A stretch of DNA of 64,000 nt from Sialis fuliginosa (Eukaryota; Arthropoda; Insecta; Megaloptera; Sialidae): NCBI GenBank assembly GCA_961205875.1, contig OY540813.1, positions 17,517,001-17,581,000 on the forward strand. Reading direction: 5' to 3'. Position 1 is the stretch's first letter; each line of letters opens with the position of its first letter. Positions 12,306-24,164 of this stretch are shown here, in pieces. The translations under genes were made by a program, and so were the position numbers. Under the pieces are notes generated by a model. The model ran no database searches and was not told the origin of the DNA. It saw nothing but the letters and a program-made list of their open reading frames with translations.

Positions 12306-12824
12306 AATTGCGAAGTTCGAAAAAAATGATAAACTTTGAAAGGCTTAATCTCGGAAACTATTGGGTCTACAGAGACAATTCTAGTATCATTTTGTAGCAA
12401 ATTTAGTCTACTTTAAAAACGTTCTAAAAAAGTTTTTTCAAAAACTAGTCCTTTAGGGTTATAATCGCCAAAATTTGAAAAAATAACGATTTTTTCGCGG
12501 TTTTTTCGATTTTTGACAATGTTGCGTTCGGTGCTCGAGGTCACAAACTTGGATTATTCATTAGGCCAACATCATAAACAAGTCTGCAAAAAATCAGAAC
12601 TACCGGATTTAACGCATGCGGTGATGTATAAAGTTACTGGACTAAGTGGTGATGTTATGAAAATTATTTTGTACGGTCAAAGATGCCAACTGTGTTACAA
12701 TTAGTTGAAGTGTCACTGCTCTAAATTCCATAACTAATCCATAGATACTAGTACAGTATTAATACCCCATTTGAATGTAATTGCTAGCTAACAAATTTTG
12801 TTAGGTCCTTTATAATACCGGGCA
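12306..12824 (-). repeat. right terminal inverted repeat of the long-TIR element
   Basis: Inverted copy of 10160-10675. It starts at 'ttgcaaaaaattgcg' and ends in 'aggtcctttataataccggg' followed by ca. The stretch from 12306 to about 12615 is the best-conserved part; 12620-12780 has diverged from its partner, then the last 40 bp match again. Confidence 0.85.
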
Positions 12825-12827
12825 TAA

Positions 12828-13793
12828 GACCAACAAAAGTTTGCATATAATAATATGACAATCACAATAATATTTAAAAACAAAAAAAACATCGCATAAT
12901 TCAAGTAAACTGGCATTTTATCACACTCCTATTACAAAAAGTCGAAAAAATCCGACAGAGTTAACTCCACGTCTTACCATCGTACGGATGAAAAAAAAAA
13001 CGACATAGGCGTTACAACGACGGCCGTACTAACACAACAGCCTACTCACTCACTCCACCATCCAAACCTGTGTCGGCGTGCACCGCATGTGTTACAGAAG
13101 TCCGTACGAGCAAAAATATTGGAAAAACTGTGTTAAACACGTAAACTACTACGTAATAGTTGTATTTTTGTTTTATGGAGTGCGAACAACTGTTTGGTAC
13201 AGTCGTTTATCAATACTCTACACGAAATATTATTTTGTGCATGTGTGTATGCGGGAGAAAGAGAAATATATAGGTAGGTAGTTAATTTATTGTTACTGGA
13301 TATATGTATTTATGGGTATATACTTTTTAATACTGTTTATATTCAATTTTGATACTTATTTCGCCTCCTTATACGACTTAGCGTTTTATTTATTTAAATA
13401 ACAACTAGGGGAATGTGGGGTATGTTGATGATGTTAAGAAAAATAATTAATTCTGATTATAATTGGGGTTGTTAGCGATGATTAAGTTAGTTTAGGGTTA
13501 TGTTTTTGTCTTCATTTCAGTTTCGGATATCGGTAAGAATATTTTTTCCTTGGTTTCGATTTTATAAACGCAAAAGTAAATAGAAAAACAACAATGTAGT
13601 GAACTTACTCAGTTTAGTTGTTTCAATTTTGTAGTTTTTTGGGAAAACTACTACAGCAAATCACATCTCTGTGGGAGGTTCAATATAAGGATAATCTCTG
13701 GATTGGTAATTTTTTCTTCTTGTGTAATTTCTCCCACATTAACTTTTTCATACATACTTCAAGCATTCAAAAAAAGAAAAATATACATACTTA
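12828..13793. other. mixed DNA with a GC-richer patch
   Basis: A CpG-bearing patch at 12955-13085 ('ttaccatcgtacgg', 'acgacggccgtac', 'ctgtgtcggcgtgcac') is the only notable content. A 67-codon frame at 13078-13281 has no recognised domain and is probably chance. Confidence 0.35.
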
Positions 13794-14597
13794 CAGTTTG
13801 TTTCATTTAAGATTGCAGTGATAGCTAACATAGGAAACATAATACGCGCATGATTGAACAAAATGCCAGATAGTCCAATCAAATTATCAAAATAAAGTAA
13901 TAAGACATTGTTCTACAGAGTCATTGTTTTTGATTGAAATTGTTGGGGTGTATGTTCTGAGTACTATATTAAGTTGGCGTGGTTTATGACCTTGAGCGTT
14001 GTCCGCCATAAGTGCGAAAATTTTAAACGTAATTATCTCGTAAATCGTTCATCCTACGATAAAATTTATTGCAACCTTTTTTGTTCAACAGACTTGAATC
14101 TACAAATTTGTTCACAGGTATAATTGTCTACCATCAATTGGTAACGAGATATAATGTAAGGAAGTTAACAAAAAACGATTTTTTGCATTTATTTCGTAAA
14201 GAAGTGATTATATTGAAAAAACTTAAATGGCAATCTTTTAGATCTATCAATTTGTAATAATTTTTCTTACAGTCATCATTTCATAAAACCCATAGTTTGC
14301 TAGTTATAGCCCGCGAAACGTTGCAAGAAAACATTTTTTCGTTATATTTCAAAAACCATAATGCAACCTTCAAAATGTGTAAAGACAAAAGTGTAGAATT
14401 TTGTTATCTACTACTATCTTCAGATTAGTTATTTTAAAAATATGTATTATATTATCGATATTAGGATATTAGAAAACTAATGTTCATAATACAAAGCTGA
14501 GTTTTATTTCTTACATTATTATATCATAATATAGTGCCTGTGTGAATCGTACCGTCTATTCCCTGCCCAACACTGCAATCTTAAATGAAACAAACTA
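13794..14597. mobile_element. TA-inserting element with a perfect 26 bp inverted repeat
   Basis: The left end reads TA then CAGTTTGTTTCATTTAAGAT followed by TGCAGTG. The right end is its exact inverse for 26 bases, followed by TA. At 804 bp with ends of about 27 bp, this is a typical non-autonomous Tc1/mariner-type element. No transposase frame survives. Its right-hand internal part (about 14430-14520) is homologous in reverse to 28620-28720. Confidence 0.75.
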
Positions 14598-14724
14598 TAG
14601 ATGTTATATTTTTATCATCTACAATCAAATATGTAAATGCATTATATTATACTAAATTATTAAACGTCTTCCACGATCATAATAGAACATTAATTATAAG
14701 AGTATAATAACATGTAATTTATTC

Positions 14725-14925
14725 TGGCTGTTTGCTGATAAAGGATCTACTGCAGAGCGATATACGAGACTTTAGTAATGTCTGGTTATAGCCAGGAATA
14801 ATCTTGTCAAAGTGTCTGGAAATTAGTCTCATATAGCAAGTTATCCAGTGTAAAGTGTGTTAACAGATATTGCGTCAGACACACGGATTACATCCGCGCC
14901 GTGTAATTAGTTCTAATTGTAAATA
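14725..14925. promoter_or_regulatory. balanced-composition island, possible conserved non-coding element
   Basis: About 200 bp of unusually mixed sequence ('tctggctgtttgctgataaa', 'ctactgcagagcgatatac', 'acatccgcgccgtgtaatta') with no repeat structure and no coding frame. A homeodomain-like TAATTAG lies near its end. It resembles an insect conserved non-coding block; that is inference. Confidence 0.3.
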
Positions 14926-16540
14926 TAACTCGTTGTAAATGTATTATATTTGTGTTATACTTTATGTAGTGATTTGTCATGTAAATATATTGGCCTTTCA
15001 TAGGAATCATAATTCTAAATACTAGAAAATAACGGTCTTACTATAAATTGTTTTTTGTCAAGTCACACACTGCCAATGGATTTTCTTTTTAAAATGATTT
15101 AATGGTCGGGAATGTTACATACGTGTTCTTCTCAATAGTTCTTTATTTTTATGGGTCCTTTAATTGTGATAAACAGACACACGTACAGCTGTCATGCAGA
15201 AAACAACTTTACGTTTTAAAGGTAGTATAATCAAAATCTCCTTTTATCCTGAACGCGATTTTTCGACGGTATTACAATACTTATTTTTCCTTCGGAACAT
15301 GGAAGTAAAAGTACAAACAAATTGTTTGTAATGAAATGAGTAACGCTACAATTTAATGTTTTTCGTTATATTCCGGTATCTGTATACAGTAACAGTCACG
15401 AAATGATATTTTCAGCTTTAACAAAAATCGTAACGTTAATAAACATTTAGAAAGCCACTACGGTGGGGTTAAAATGATAAAGCAATAAACACAACTTTTT
15501 TAATTTTTATGAATACCTATTGACTTATTTGTAATAAATAATATATAGGTACAAAAAATAATAAAATATACAAAGAAAGGAAATGGAAGTAAAAAATATT
15601 GTGTTACTAAAGGGTCACTAAAAATGTTTTATTGTAGAAAAGCTGCCCGCGGCGAAAAAAATGTAACACCTGTGATTTATTATTTAGAAATATTAAAATA
15701 ATATTCTATAAATTATAAATGTACAGAGCTAACTCATACTTAACTACAGTTAAAAGCATGGGCATATGTAACTTTAAACGAGTGGCTTCAAATGTAAAAT
15801 AAAATAGGTAACTGTTCAAAGGTAGAAAATTTATAATTTTGCCACTGCACTGCTAGTGTTAGTCACATTTAAAAAAACTATAAGTACCGTAAATTTTATG
15901 CATATAGATTTTATACAACAATGGTTCAATTTTTATTCGCGATAGAATTCCAGCTCATTATTCAAATTGCAACACATAATACTAAATAAAGTAAGTACAC
16001 TTAATTGTGTACATTTACAATGCACATTCTATTTAACATAAATACTGTCGTCTTCTTTCAGCATGCTGATTAATAGATCGAATCGTCTTTTTCTGCGGTA
16101 ATGCGTTTAAAATTTCACAACTGAATCGTTACCGTATGCAGTGGTTGTACATATAGCGGAATCGTGGGGTTGAAAAAAAAGTTTAAATATTTTTATTAAT
16201 TTCAACATTAAAAGTTTTTAACGTCTAATAATAGTTTTAATATTGTAGATGTTTACCAAAGTTATAATCATAATGTACCCTTTTTAAGAATTAAATGTTA
16301 CCGGTGTATCTTTAGAGGCGGGTCCGGAAGGTCGGTAAATTTTTTGAAAAATGCATTGAATACTGCAATTTAAAGCTTTTTTCATGTAAAAAATCAAATA
16401 CGAATAACGAAATAAAAATTACCTTTAAAAAAAAAAGAAAACTACCTACTTCTTTTTATCTTATTAATACCCAATTCAGCCAGTAAAATTTACAGTACAT
16501 CTACACCAGACAAGGATGTAGTATATATTTATTATATTAA
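14926..16540. other. AT-rich DNA, nothing recognised
   Basis: No paired ends, coding frame or island longer than about 60 bp. 'gctgcccgcggcg' at 15641 is an isolated CpG cluster. Confidence 0.45.
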
Positions 16541-17356
16541 GGGGTTACATCTAATGTATTAATTAATTTTTGACTATTTTTTTATTGGTATAAATGATGT
16601 ATAAACATCTTAAAAATGATATTCATAAGGAATTATTAGCAAAATAAATAGAGCTCACTTTCCAAAGTGTCTCTGAACGAACGAAGCAACCTAGATGGCG
16701 AAGTGGTGAAAAATAATAGTGATAATAGTATATGGTAATATAAAGGGGTACCGTAATTCGGTCTCAAGCCAAAACAAAAGCAAAATAAGCAACCGACATA
16801 GTCTAAAAAAATGTAGAAAAATAGTTTTAAACTCATTTTTATCGAAAGCACGTTTTTAAAAACTGCGGAAAACGTATCTTGGCCATTTTCCATCCGATCG
16901 ACTTGAAATTTTTAACTTCTTAGATTTTACATCGAAGTACACATGATTTTTACGATTGGTTAACAATTACTGTTATTATAAACAATTTTAGGTCGTTTTT
17001 TTTCATCAAAAACGCAATTTTTTGTTCAAAGTGATACAAAATTTACAAAATCGACATTTTTTTATAATTGTGTACTTCAATGGGAAAACTCGAGAAGTAA
17101 ATAACGAGATTTTTTTTGTTCTGGATGTTGAAGTTCTGTTTTCCGCAGTGGAGCACATTACAAAAAAAGATTCACTCAGTGAAGCAACGCTAAAATCGCC
17201 ATTTTGTTTTACATTTCATTAAAAAAATGTTTGTATGTTTTGAGACATGTACAATAAACCCTCCAAATTTCATTTGAATACTTATTTTATTATTCTAAAA
17301 AAAATCTAAAAAAAAGTATCATTTTCCGAAGTGACAATTAGATGTAAAACCTTTAA
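16537..17356. mobile_element. 812 bp element flanked by TTAA (piggyBac/Kolobok-type target)
   Basis: The left boundary is TTAA then GGGGTTACATCTAAT. The right boundary, inverted, is TTAA then AGGTTTTACATCTAAT. The TTAA copies lie at 16537-16540 and 17353-17356. Only piggyBac and Kolobok among common animal superfamilies duplicate TTAA. The interior is non-coding with 'gatggcgaagtggtgaaaaa' near 16695 and short A/T runs, so the copy is non-autonomous. Confidence 0.7.
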
Positions 17357-17424
17357 TTAAGATATGATAATAATATATTTATTTTTTCTATTAACCAATA
17401 TATTTTTACACAAAGTCCGCCACT

Positions 17425-17690
17425 GGTGTTTCCCACTTTTGTGACGACGAGGAAAACTTTGTGAAATAACTTGTTAAGCTTAATTAACCCTTTCTCTTAA
17501 TTAACAAAACAGTGACGCATACGTAACAAGGCATTCCGTCTCGGGTATAACTGTGACAAAACAGAAAGAGACGGTTCATGTACGATACATTGAGACGAAT
17601 GAGATAGATGGGTACATGTAGGAAGGATTTGGTCTCCAACAGAACAACCGATTGAGTTCTTTGTTTTAAATTGTTGACACTGTTGAAAAC
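17425..17690. promoter_or_regulatory. GC-richer island
   Basis: Includes 'gtgacgacgaggaaaac', 'aaggcattccgtctcggg' and 'agagacggttcatg', clearly above the local GC level. Candidate regulatory DNA without coding evidence. Confidence 0.2.
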
Positions 17691-17999
17691 GGGGAGGTTC
17701 TTATATTCGTTTATATATATTATATATTGTTATATATAAACGGCACTCATTTTATTTTATTTTATTTTTGTTTGTATATTCTTAATATTTGATTAAGGGC
17801 ATAATTTGCAATAGATTGGCGCTAAAATAAATATAAATTCCATTTAAAATCTAATTTGACTGGATTATTAAATTATTTCAATGAAACTGCGGTGGGTTCT
17901 GAATACTAGTCACTTCGATTATAAAGATCTAGAATTGTATAATAGTAAACAGAGGAAAAAATATATGTTTGTATTAAACGTTCGTATCGCCAAGAGTAG

Positions 18000-18185
18000 A
18001 TAGATACATAACGACGCAACGCGTGCGGAACAAGCAAGCCTCGGGCGCTCGAGCGTTTGCTCGATACATCGTAGCAATTATAAGACTCTGTTAATAAGTA
18101 GTCCGGCAGGGAAGTTACTATCGCCGTCTACACCCCCTCCCATTTTGCTGTGATCGCCTCTCTAGATACTGTCCCAATGAGGAAA
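18000..18185. promoter_or_regulatory. CpG-rich island
   Basis: A CpG-dense block with 'acgcaacgcgtgcgg', 'ctcgggcgctcgagcg' and 'ccccctcccattttgctg'. A run of XhoI-like CTCGAG/CGAGC words suggests palindromic binding sites. There is no open frame. Possible promoter or enhancer. Confidence 0.25.
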
Positions 18186-18189
18186 ACTA

Positions 18190-19627
18190 ATAGCTTTTGT
18201 TTTATACGAACCGTCTAGATTTTGTAATTGGATTTATAATTCTTTCAACTTATTTACAACTTGATATATAACCATTTTTTTTTGTTTGGGCTTATTTTTT
18301 ATTGTTTGTTTGTTTTTACTGTATATAATGTTTGTTATCGGATTACTTAATTGATTTTGGTAGAAAAAGTCATCTATTCTAATATTTTAACTGTCATTGC
18401 TCGGAAAATTTTATCTGTTTAAATTTTGTGATCAATAAATTCGAAAAAAACTGCATCGAATTAAAAAAAAATGACAGCTCATTTAGCAATTATAACTAAA
18501 ATAAAAACATCAAATAAAATTATACAGCTTTTTGGTCCATAATCCATTAATGCACCACCACCCTATTAGACCATTCAATTTTTTGTTTAAATTCAAAACA
18601 TGTCCACATTCGTACAAAAATAAAAACAACATTGCATATTAAATTCTTTTTAAATTTAAATAATATTTATTCATTTCATGAACGCTAAAGATCTCGCATG
18701 TTTGTACAACATACACATATCTAAAGCAAATACATTCCTCTTCTTCCTGTCTCCCGGAATCCTACAATTGATAGTCCTGTAGGATTACGAGGATTAACGG
18801 AAATGACAGCGCAGACCACGTTTACATATTTGATCCACAGCAATAAATTACAGGACTTGTTAAATCCGTTGCTTATATGAATTCAAATAAAATACGACAC
18901 GTCGAGCGTGGCATGTGTTAAAGTAAGATAGGATGTGTTGTATGTACACTCAATACTATGTCTATCTTTGTCTTCTGACTCTGTTTGATTATATGATGAT
19001 CGTGTTACAGGTACAGAGATGTATGGGGAGGAAATTATTCTGTGTGTTTATAATTATTTTGGTAAATTTGAATTTATTGTTGTAAAATTCACATATTCAT
19101 AACATTTATAAGCTGTGGGTAATTGGTTGTACACAGATTTTTAAGATTCATATTTTGTAGTTTGGGGTTGAAACGGGAGAGGATACATGATGAAACCATT
19201 TTTTACCTTAACAATACATTTTTATATTAAAATTTGAATTAAATTTTATAATAACATGTATAGCATAATATCTAATCAAGTTTTATTACAAAATTTGGCC
19301 TTTGTAGTTTCTTATAGTTAAGCACTTTTATAAAAAAAACATACTTATACTTCCCTGTCGTCAATCATTTATAATAGTTTAAGCAATAAGAATAAAGATA
19401 TAGTGTTACTTTCAATTAAATGTTTAAGTTTATATCATTTATTATTTTGTAACTTTCACCATAGGATGGATGAAATCCCACGAAGATGAAAACTATAAAA
19501 GTGTTATTTGACAAAAATTTGATTTTCGATTGCTCTCACGATAAAAAGAACATTAACTTATGAAATGTCGAAGTTTGTAGAGTACTTGGAACTGTTAGCA
19601 CGTTTTTTCAAGGTAAAATGTAATGCC
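18190..19627. other. AT-rich DNA with one mixed patch
   Basis: 18740-18935 is of balanced composition, with 'tcccggaatcctacaattg' and 'aggattacgaggattaacgg'; the GGATTA words would suit Bicoid/Otx-type homeodomains. The rest shows nothing. Confidence 0.3.
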
Positions 19628-19758
19628 GTGTTCAGACCGAAAAAACAAAACAGCAACATCGTGTCTTTTTGACAAAAGTGCAATAAAGCCTATGCATTTT
19701 TAAATACGACGTGTTTTCAAACACCGTGTTGCTGTTTTGTTTTCTTTGGTGTGAACAC
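19628..19758. mobile_element. 131 bp hairpin MITE family M2, copy 1
   Basis: The left end 'gtgttcagaccgaaaaaac' then 'aaaacagcaacatcgtg' is mirrored on the right as, inverted, 'gtgttcacaccaaagaaaac' then 'aaaacagcaacacggtg'. A second, more diverged copy with the same internal words lies at 25601-25731. The target duplication is unclear. Confidence 0.65.
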
Positions 19759-20204
19759 CGCATAACTCTCTCTACACGTTACCACGAGATATACCAAGCT
19801 CTTTACTGAGATGGTGAGTAGATGCAAATAAATTTCTTTCTATGTTCTCTGAAATTTGTTCACAATAAACCGAAAATTCGCTCGTATTTAAACAGGTTTT
19901 CTTTTATGCTCTAATGATTTAAAATTTAATAGGATAAAACTCTTAAACATGCTCCAATAGTAGAGCAATTATCTACGCAAAACATTCCTCAAGTAGTTAT
20001 TGATTCCTAGAATAAAAATAACAATTACGTATTCACCAAAATGGTTCGAAAATATATGAATGTATTATACAAGATACAGAATTTATTTGATACTGAGCCA
20101 TGCTTCAAGAAACTACTTTGTAAACATTGCTAACACTTATGTTTGTGGTGATTTATCTACTCAGAAAACAACAAGCACGATAATAGTCATCCTTAATATA
20201 TATA

Positions 20205-20936
20205 AAGCTCAACGTCTCTCTGTCTGTCTGTCTGTCTGTCTGTCCGTTAGTTACCTTATCACTCGAGAACCACTTATCCGATTTACGTGTTTTTTTTTAA
20301 TTCATAGGTACGTTCTCTAACCAGGTTATAGGCTATATTTTTTTACGTTAGGTAACATAACAACTAAGCAGTGACGATAATAGTAAATCAAGTCGGAAAA
20401 AATTTTGCCGTCGGCGCGCTGTTTTGTAATACGCTGCCTAAACCGTTCAATATAGAACAAAATAATGTATTAAAGAATTGTGCAGAATCAAAAGTTCTAC
20501 AATTAAGTCCGCGACACCATATGTCTAATTTTTATATTTAAGCCACAATTACTGCTTTTATGTTACTAAGAAAACATAAAATATTTGGGTTCTGTTTACG
20601 TGGACTTATGACATGCAAAACATTAATCCTTATCGAAATAAATGATTTCATCGTCATAAGTACTTAATGTAGATATAATTTGCCATTTACAGCATCCAAT
20701 TTGGTCGTATAGTTTAGAAAATTCGAAATATATATTATACGGGAAAATATTATTCGTGCGATGGTGACCCGTGTATGGCGATGGAACGTACCAACTAGAA
20801 GCGCAGGGCAGAGGGAAGGGAACAGGCCGGTATTCTTTTGATTGTCAATTGTTTATTTTGTTTTCAATAATTAACTTTTAAATCCTAAACAATAATTCCG
20901 TAGTCCACGCGAGCGAAGCCGCGTGGGCCCAGCTAG
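20205..20936 (+). mobile_element. Helitron-like element, copy 1
   Basis: The 3' end has a perfect 7 bp stem CCACGCG/CGCGTGG (20905-20911 with 20920-20926) around an 8-base loop, then CTAG (20933-20936) followed by T. This is the hairpin-plus-CTRR terminus of Helitrons. The 5' region is a tctgtctg tract (20216-20244) beginning with TC. A second copy lies inverted at 56393-56690 and shares 'tttacgtgttttttt', 'taaatcaagtcggaaaaaa', 'aatacgctgcctaaaccgtt' and the 3' hairpin. About 730 bp; no Rep/helicase is visible, so it is non-autonomous. Confidence 0.7.
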
Positions 20937-21799
20937 TAATAATATATAATATCATAGACATAGGGCATGAACCTGTGCATCTATGTTTGTATTTACTTAA
21001 ACATGATTGTATAAAAGATAGGGTATTTATTGGGTTATATGTCTATTGTCTATCTTAATTTATGTGCACCAAATCTTATACATTACGGTAATACAGAATA
21101 CGCAGTCCATGTCTCTATGTCTAGACATCTGACAAAAAATATTTTATCTGCTAATGTTGCTAATTGTGTAGCTAGGTACTGTATTTCGTAGTAGAGCATC
21201 AACGGGAGTTCTGAATAGACAGCTATGATTATGCGTTCCCAGTGCATGCGTTACTCTATAGGTCACCTGCTAGTGTTTGTCCATTGTCCAGATATATTAC
21301 AAAGCATTATTAATGTGTCAAAACCAATCCTGAAATTTATAATTGTGTATTTTAACACGTTTTGTTTTTATTTGCGTTTTTAATTGGATACATACTTTAT
21401 TTACTGTCGATATCAATTTGCCAGTCGACAATAACCCCGTATTACGTGCTGGTATTTTTTATTCATACACGCGTGAAATGTTTCAAACGAAAATGACAAT
21501 TATGCAATGACCCCTATGTGTCAATACAGAGGTTTTTTGTAGTTTTTATACCCGCCAGGTTTTATATGGGGCATACAGCAAATCGGGTATTATAGGATAT
21601 ACATTAAAAATTCGCTATAGAACAAAATTCTCAGTTTAATGAAATTTTATTGAATTAGCTATAAAAAATATGAAAACAATTATTTATCAGTGTTGTTATT
21701 ACTTTTTTTTTATAGAATAGTCATTTTTATTATTTATAGCTATACATAGACGTTGATAATTACTATCACTATATTATTATTATTATTATTAAACATATA
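20937..21799. other. AT-rich DNA with a short terminal-repeat-like pair
   Basis: At 21548-21597 'atacccg' and 'cgggtat' form a 50 bp fold-back that could be a tiny MITE remnant. A mixed patch lies at 21160-21290. Nothing else is recognised. Confidence 0.35.
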
Positions 21800-22349
21800 A
21801 GGTACTGGCACCTGTCTTGGATATGACCCCAGTAATTTAATTAAATGTACTGAATTAGAAATATTTGCTGATATTTGATTACTATCATTTCTGAATATGA
21901 ATCTATATACATTTAACGTGATTTGATGGCAATCGACCAATAGTTGTCAAAATAGTGGACAAACATTTAAACTAATTATTAGTATAATTTATTTATAATT
22001 ATTATATTATCATAGCAACTGCTTTATATTGTTTCAAAGTTGACGATTCTTTCTTTTATATCTTTTGTGTCGTAGTACATATCATTTTGAAATCATAAGT
22101 AAGTGTCCATCACTACGTGCTCATTACTGGTTTTACTTTATTTATTGCTGGAGAAAAAACATAAACAAAAAAAAGGTTATAATTTAAAAAACAAACTATT
22201 TTTGATGACTTTGGTAATTAAATTGATTAAATTAAGAATTACTTGTTTTATTAGTAACATGAGTTCATCACAATTACAAAAGAGAAATCCGTCAATCACA
22301 AAAAGAGTAAATCTTGCTCTTTTAGCGGCCATAACTGGTGCCAGTACCT
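21800..22349 (+). mobile_element. MITE family M1, copy 1 (full length)
   Basis: Ends AGGTACTGGCACC and its inverse GGTGCCAGTACCT are flanked by TA at 21798-21799 and 22350-22351. The interior matches four other copies in this window, including 'tgatttgatggcaatcg', 'ttgtgtcgtagtac' and 'gtccatcactacgtgctcat'. The 550 bp length and TA duplication fit a non-autonomous Tc1/mariner-type family. Open frames within it are chance. Confidence 0.85.
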
Positions 22350-23159
22350 TATATACATTTTGTCGTTGAAAGTTATTTATTATTTTTAAAAGTAAAAGCA
22401 GGAAGGCAATGATATAAATAAATTATAAAGTTTATGAAGTACAATTACATCGCCTGATTTATTAAAACTAGGTACTAAATCAATTAGTGTATTGTCAACA
22501 CATAACGTATAACAAAATCAATATTTTTAAATATATTCATCATATTTCAACATCGATGTTTACAGATCTTGTAGAACAGTGTGAATAAATGTTTGTGGTT
22601 TTTATAATTGCATTGTGTTTATATTTAAACACGATTAAATGGAAATTATTATATTGTGATTATTATTTACTCTATAGAATAATAAATATATGTGAATACA
22701 CGCAATGCACATAACGTACTGTATAATATTTATAAATATTTGTGTTCTGAATAACAGCTTTTATTATTTGATACAATAAAATTATTGAATTTATTTTAAC
22801 AATCCAAATAATCGTGTATAAAATTATGTAAATTAAAATAATTTTTTTTATATTAGTTTGCTTTTCAGTTGCTGTTGCTGGATTTAACAATGAATTAAAA
22901 TAGGTTTATTTGAAAATTCAGTTTTATGAATTTATTAGAAATAACGTAGCTACCTATTTACATATATAAATGGGGAAAGATTTTTTCCATTAAAATGTAA
23001 AACATAATTTTTAATTTATAATCTATACCTGCCTACATGCACCGTGATAATTATATTCTGATAAAAATGAAAATGATAAAATATTAAATTTATACTAAAG
23101 TTTTAGTAAAGTTATTATTCAATTCTTAAAGAAGACATATGTATTGAAAATTTATAATA
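22350..23159. other. AT-rich DNA, nothing recognised
   Basis: No island, paired repeat or coding frame is visible. The 72-codon minus-strand frame here is low-complexity I/Y/N-rich and is taken as chance. Confidence 0.45.
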
Positions 23160-23740
23160 AGTGTTTGGGAATTACTTCTCCATTAACTTTGATAACTAGC
23201 TTCAATCTTCTTTCAAAGTCATTGCAAGCGGTACGCACTGTTTCCATTGGCATTCTTAAATTGCTACAAAGAGAATTTGTAATCTGGGAGCTTAGACATC
23301 ATATATGACCATACAAAATAATCGAAGGGTTACAATCGGAAGAACTTTGCGACCATTCATTCTTCAACAAAAAATCAACTAAATTATCCTTATACCATGC
23401 TTGAATAATGTTTAGGTACTGTATGGGAGGGGGCTCCATCTTGTTGAAATAAATAATAGTCATCACCAATTAAATTTTTGGCATTTAGCAAGTAGTATTT
23501 TACATTGATTTTTACGCCTTTTTCAATAAAAATTAAGGTTAATTTGCCTCTTCGGCTGATATCGCCCCAAACCATGACCGACGCAGCATTCTAGAATCTT
23601 GGAACATGTATTTTGTCTTCTGGGATGTCCTCAATCCTAGCAAACCAAACTCTGTCATACTGGGAGTTGTGGGATTGCACCAAAACAAATAACTTCTCAT
23701 CAGAAAATATAAATTTATCACCAGCGTGCCAAGCCATTTT
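23160..23740 (-). pseudogene. mariner-like (DD34D-type) transposase remnant
   Basis: Read on the minus strand, the translation holds FSDEKLF (first catalytic Asp), QSHNSQYDRVW, VMVWGDISRRGKL, QQDGAPSHT (second Asp) and, after a frame change, WYKDNLVDFLLKNEW with SSDCNP about 33 residues on (third Asp). That spacing fits the DD34D mariner catalytic triad, although the last block is degraded (PSIILYG where family members have a P-L-D-Y-x-x-W-G-like string). In-frame stops follow IHVPRF and HYSSMV, and a one-base shift near 'cctaaac' separates the two parts. It covers about 190 codons, lacks the N-terminal helix-turn-helix region, and has no clear inverted ends. A dead copy. Confidence 0.85.
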
Positions 23741-24164
23741 TTAAATATTATTTCTCGATATACTTTTATGAATAAAATTTATATTAAAACTAATTTAAAT
23801 TGCATAATTGTTTTACTTGATATACTAGATAACATAACGGTACTTTTAATTGTTTTTTGGTAATGGATGGGTTGCTAAAATAACGCCAATTACGGTACAT
23901 CGTCGATCAAGAGTTGTATCAGAATATAATTGTCACGGTGTGTAATACAAATAATTTAAAAATTGCATTTCTAGTAATGTTAGTAATTATTTATAACTCT
24001 TCAAAAATTTAAATCTCTTGCCTTTATGATAAAAATGATAAGTATTAATAATAATTTCAAAATGTATAATCCTTTGTTAAAAATATCAACATTAAATAAA
24101 AACCATAGATATAAAGCACATAATATCATACATAGCAAATTATAGACATACACAAGAGAGAGAG

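Larger units (their letters stand above)
10157..12827. mobile_element. long-terminal-inverted-repeat DNA transposon carrying a PIN/CXC gene fragment
   Basis: An element of 2665 bp (10160-12824) has inverted ends of about 515 bp. The outer ends read TGTCCGGTATCATAAAGGACC on the left (first 20 bases are TGTCCGGTATCATAAAGGAC) and, inverted, TGCCCGGTATTATAAAGGAC on the right. A 3 bp direct repeat TAA flanks it (10157-10159 and 12825-12827). The centre holds a broken coding region on the plus strand. The arms are AT-rich and non-coding while the centre is markedly GC-richer, as if a gene had been captured between fold-back arms or an autonomous copy internally deleted. A 3 bp TWA-type duplication recalls PIF/Harbinger, but no transposase is visible, so the superfamily is open. 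Confidence 0.8.

Noticed and set aside
22103-22369. 88-codon plus-strand frame
   Set aside because: It lies across MITE M1 copy 1; equivalent frames are not kept in the other copies and the residues are low-complexity.
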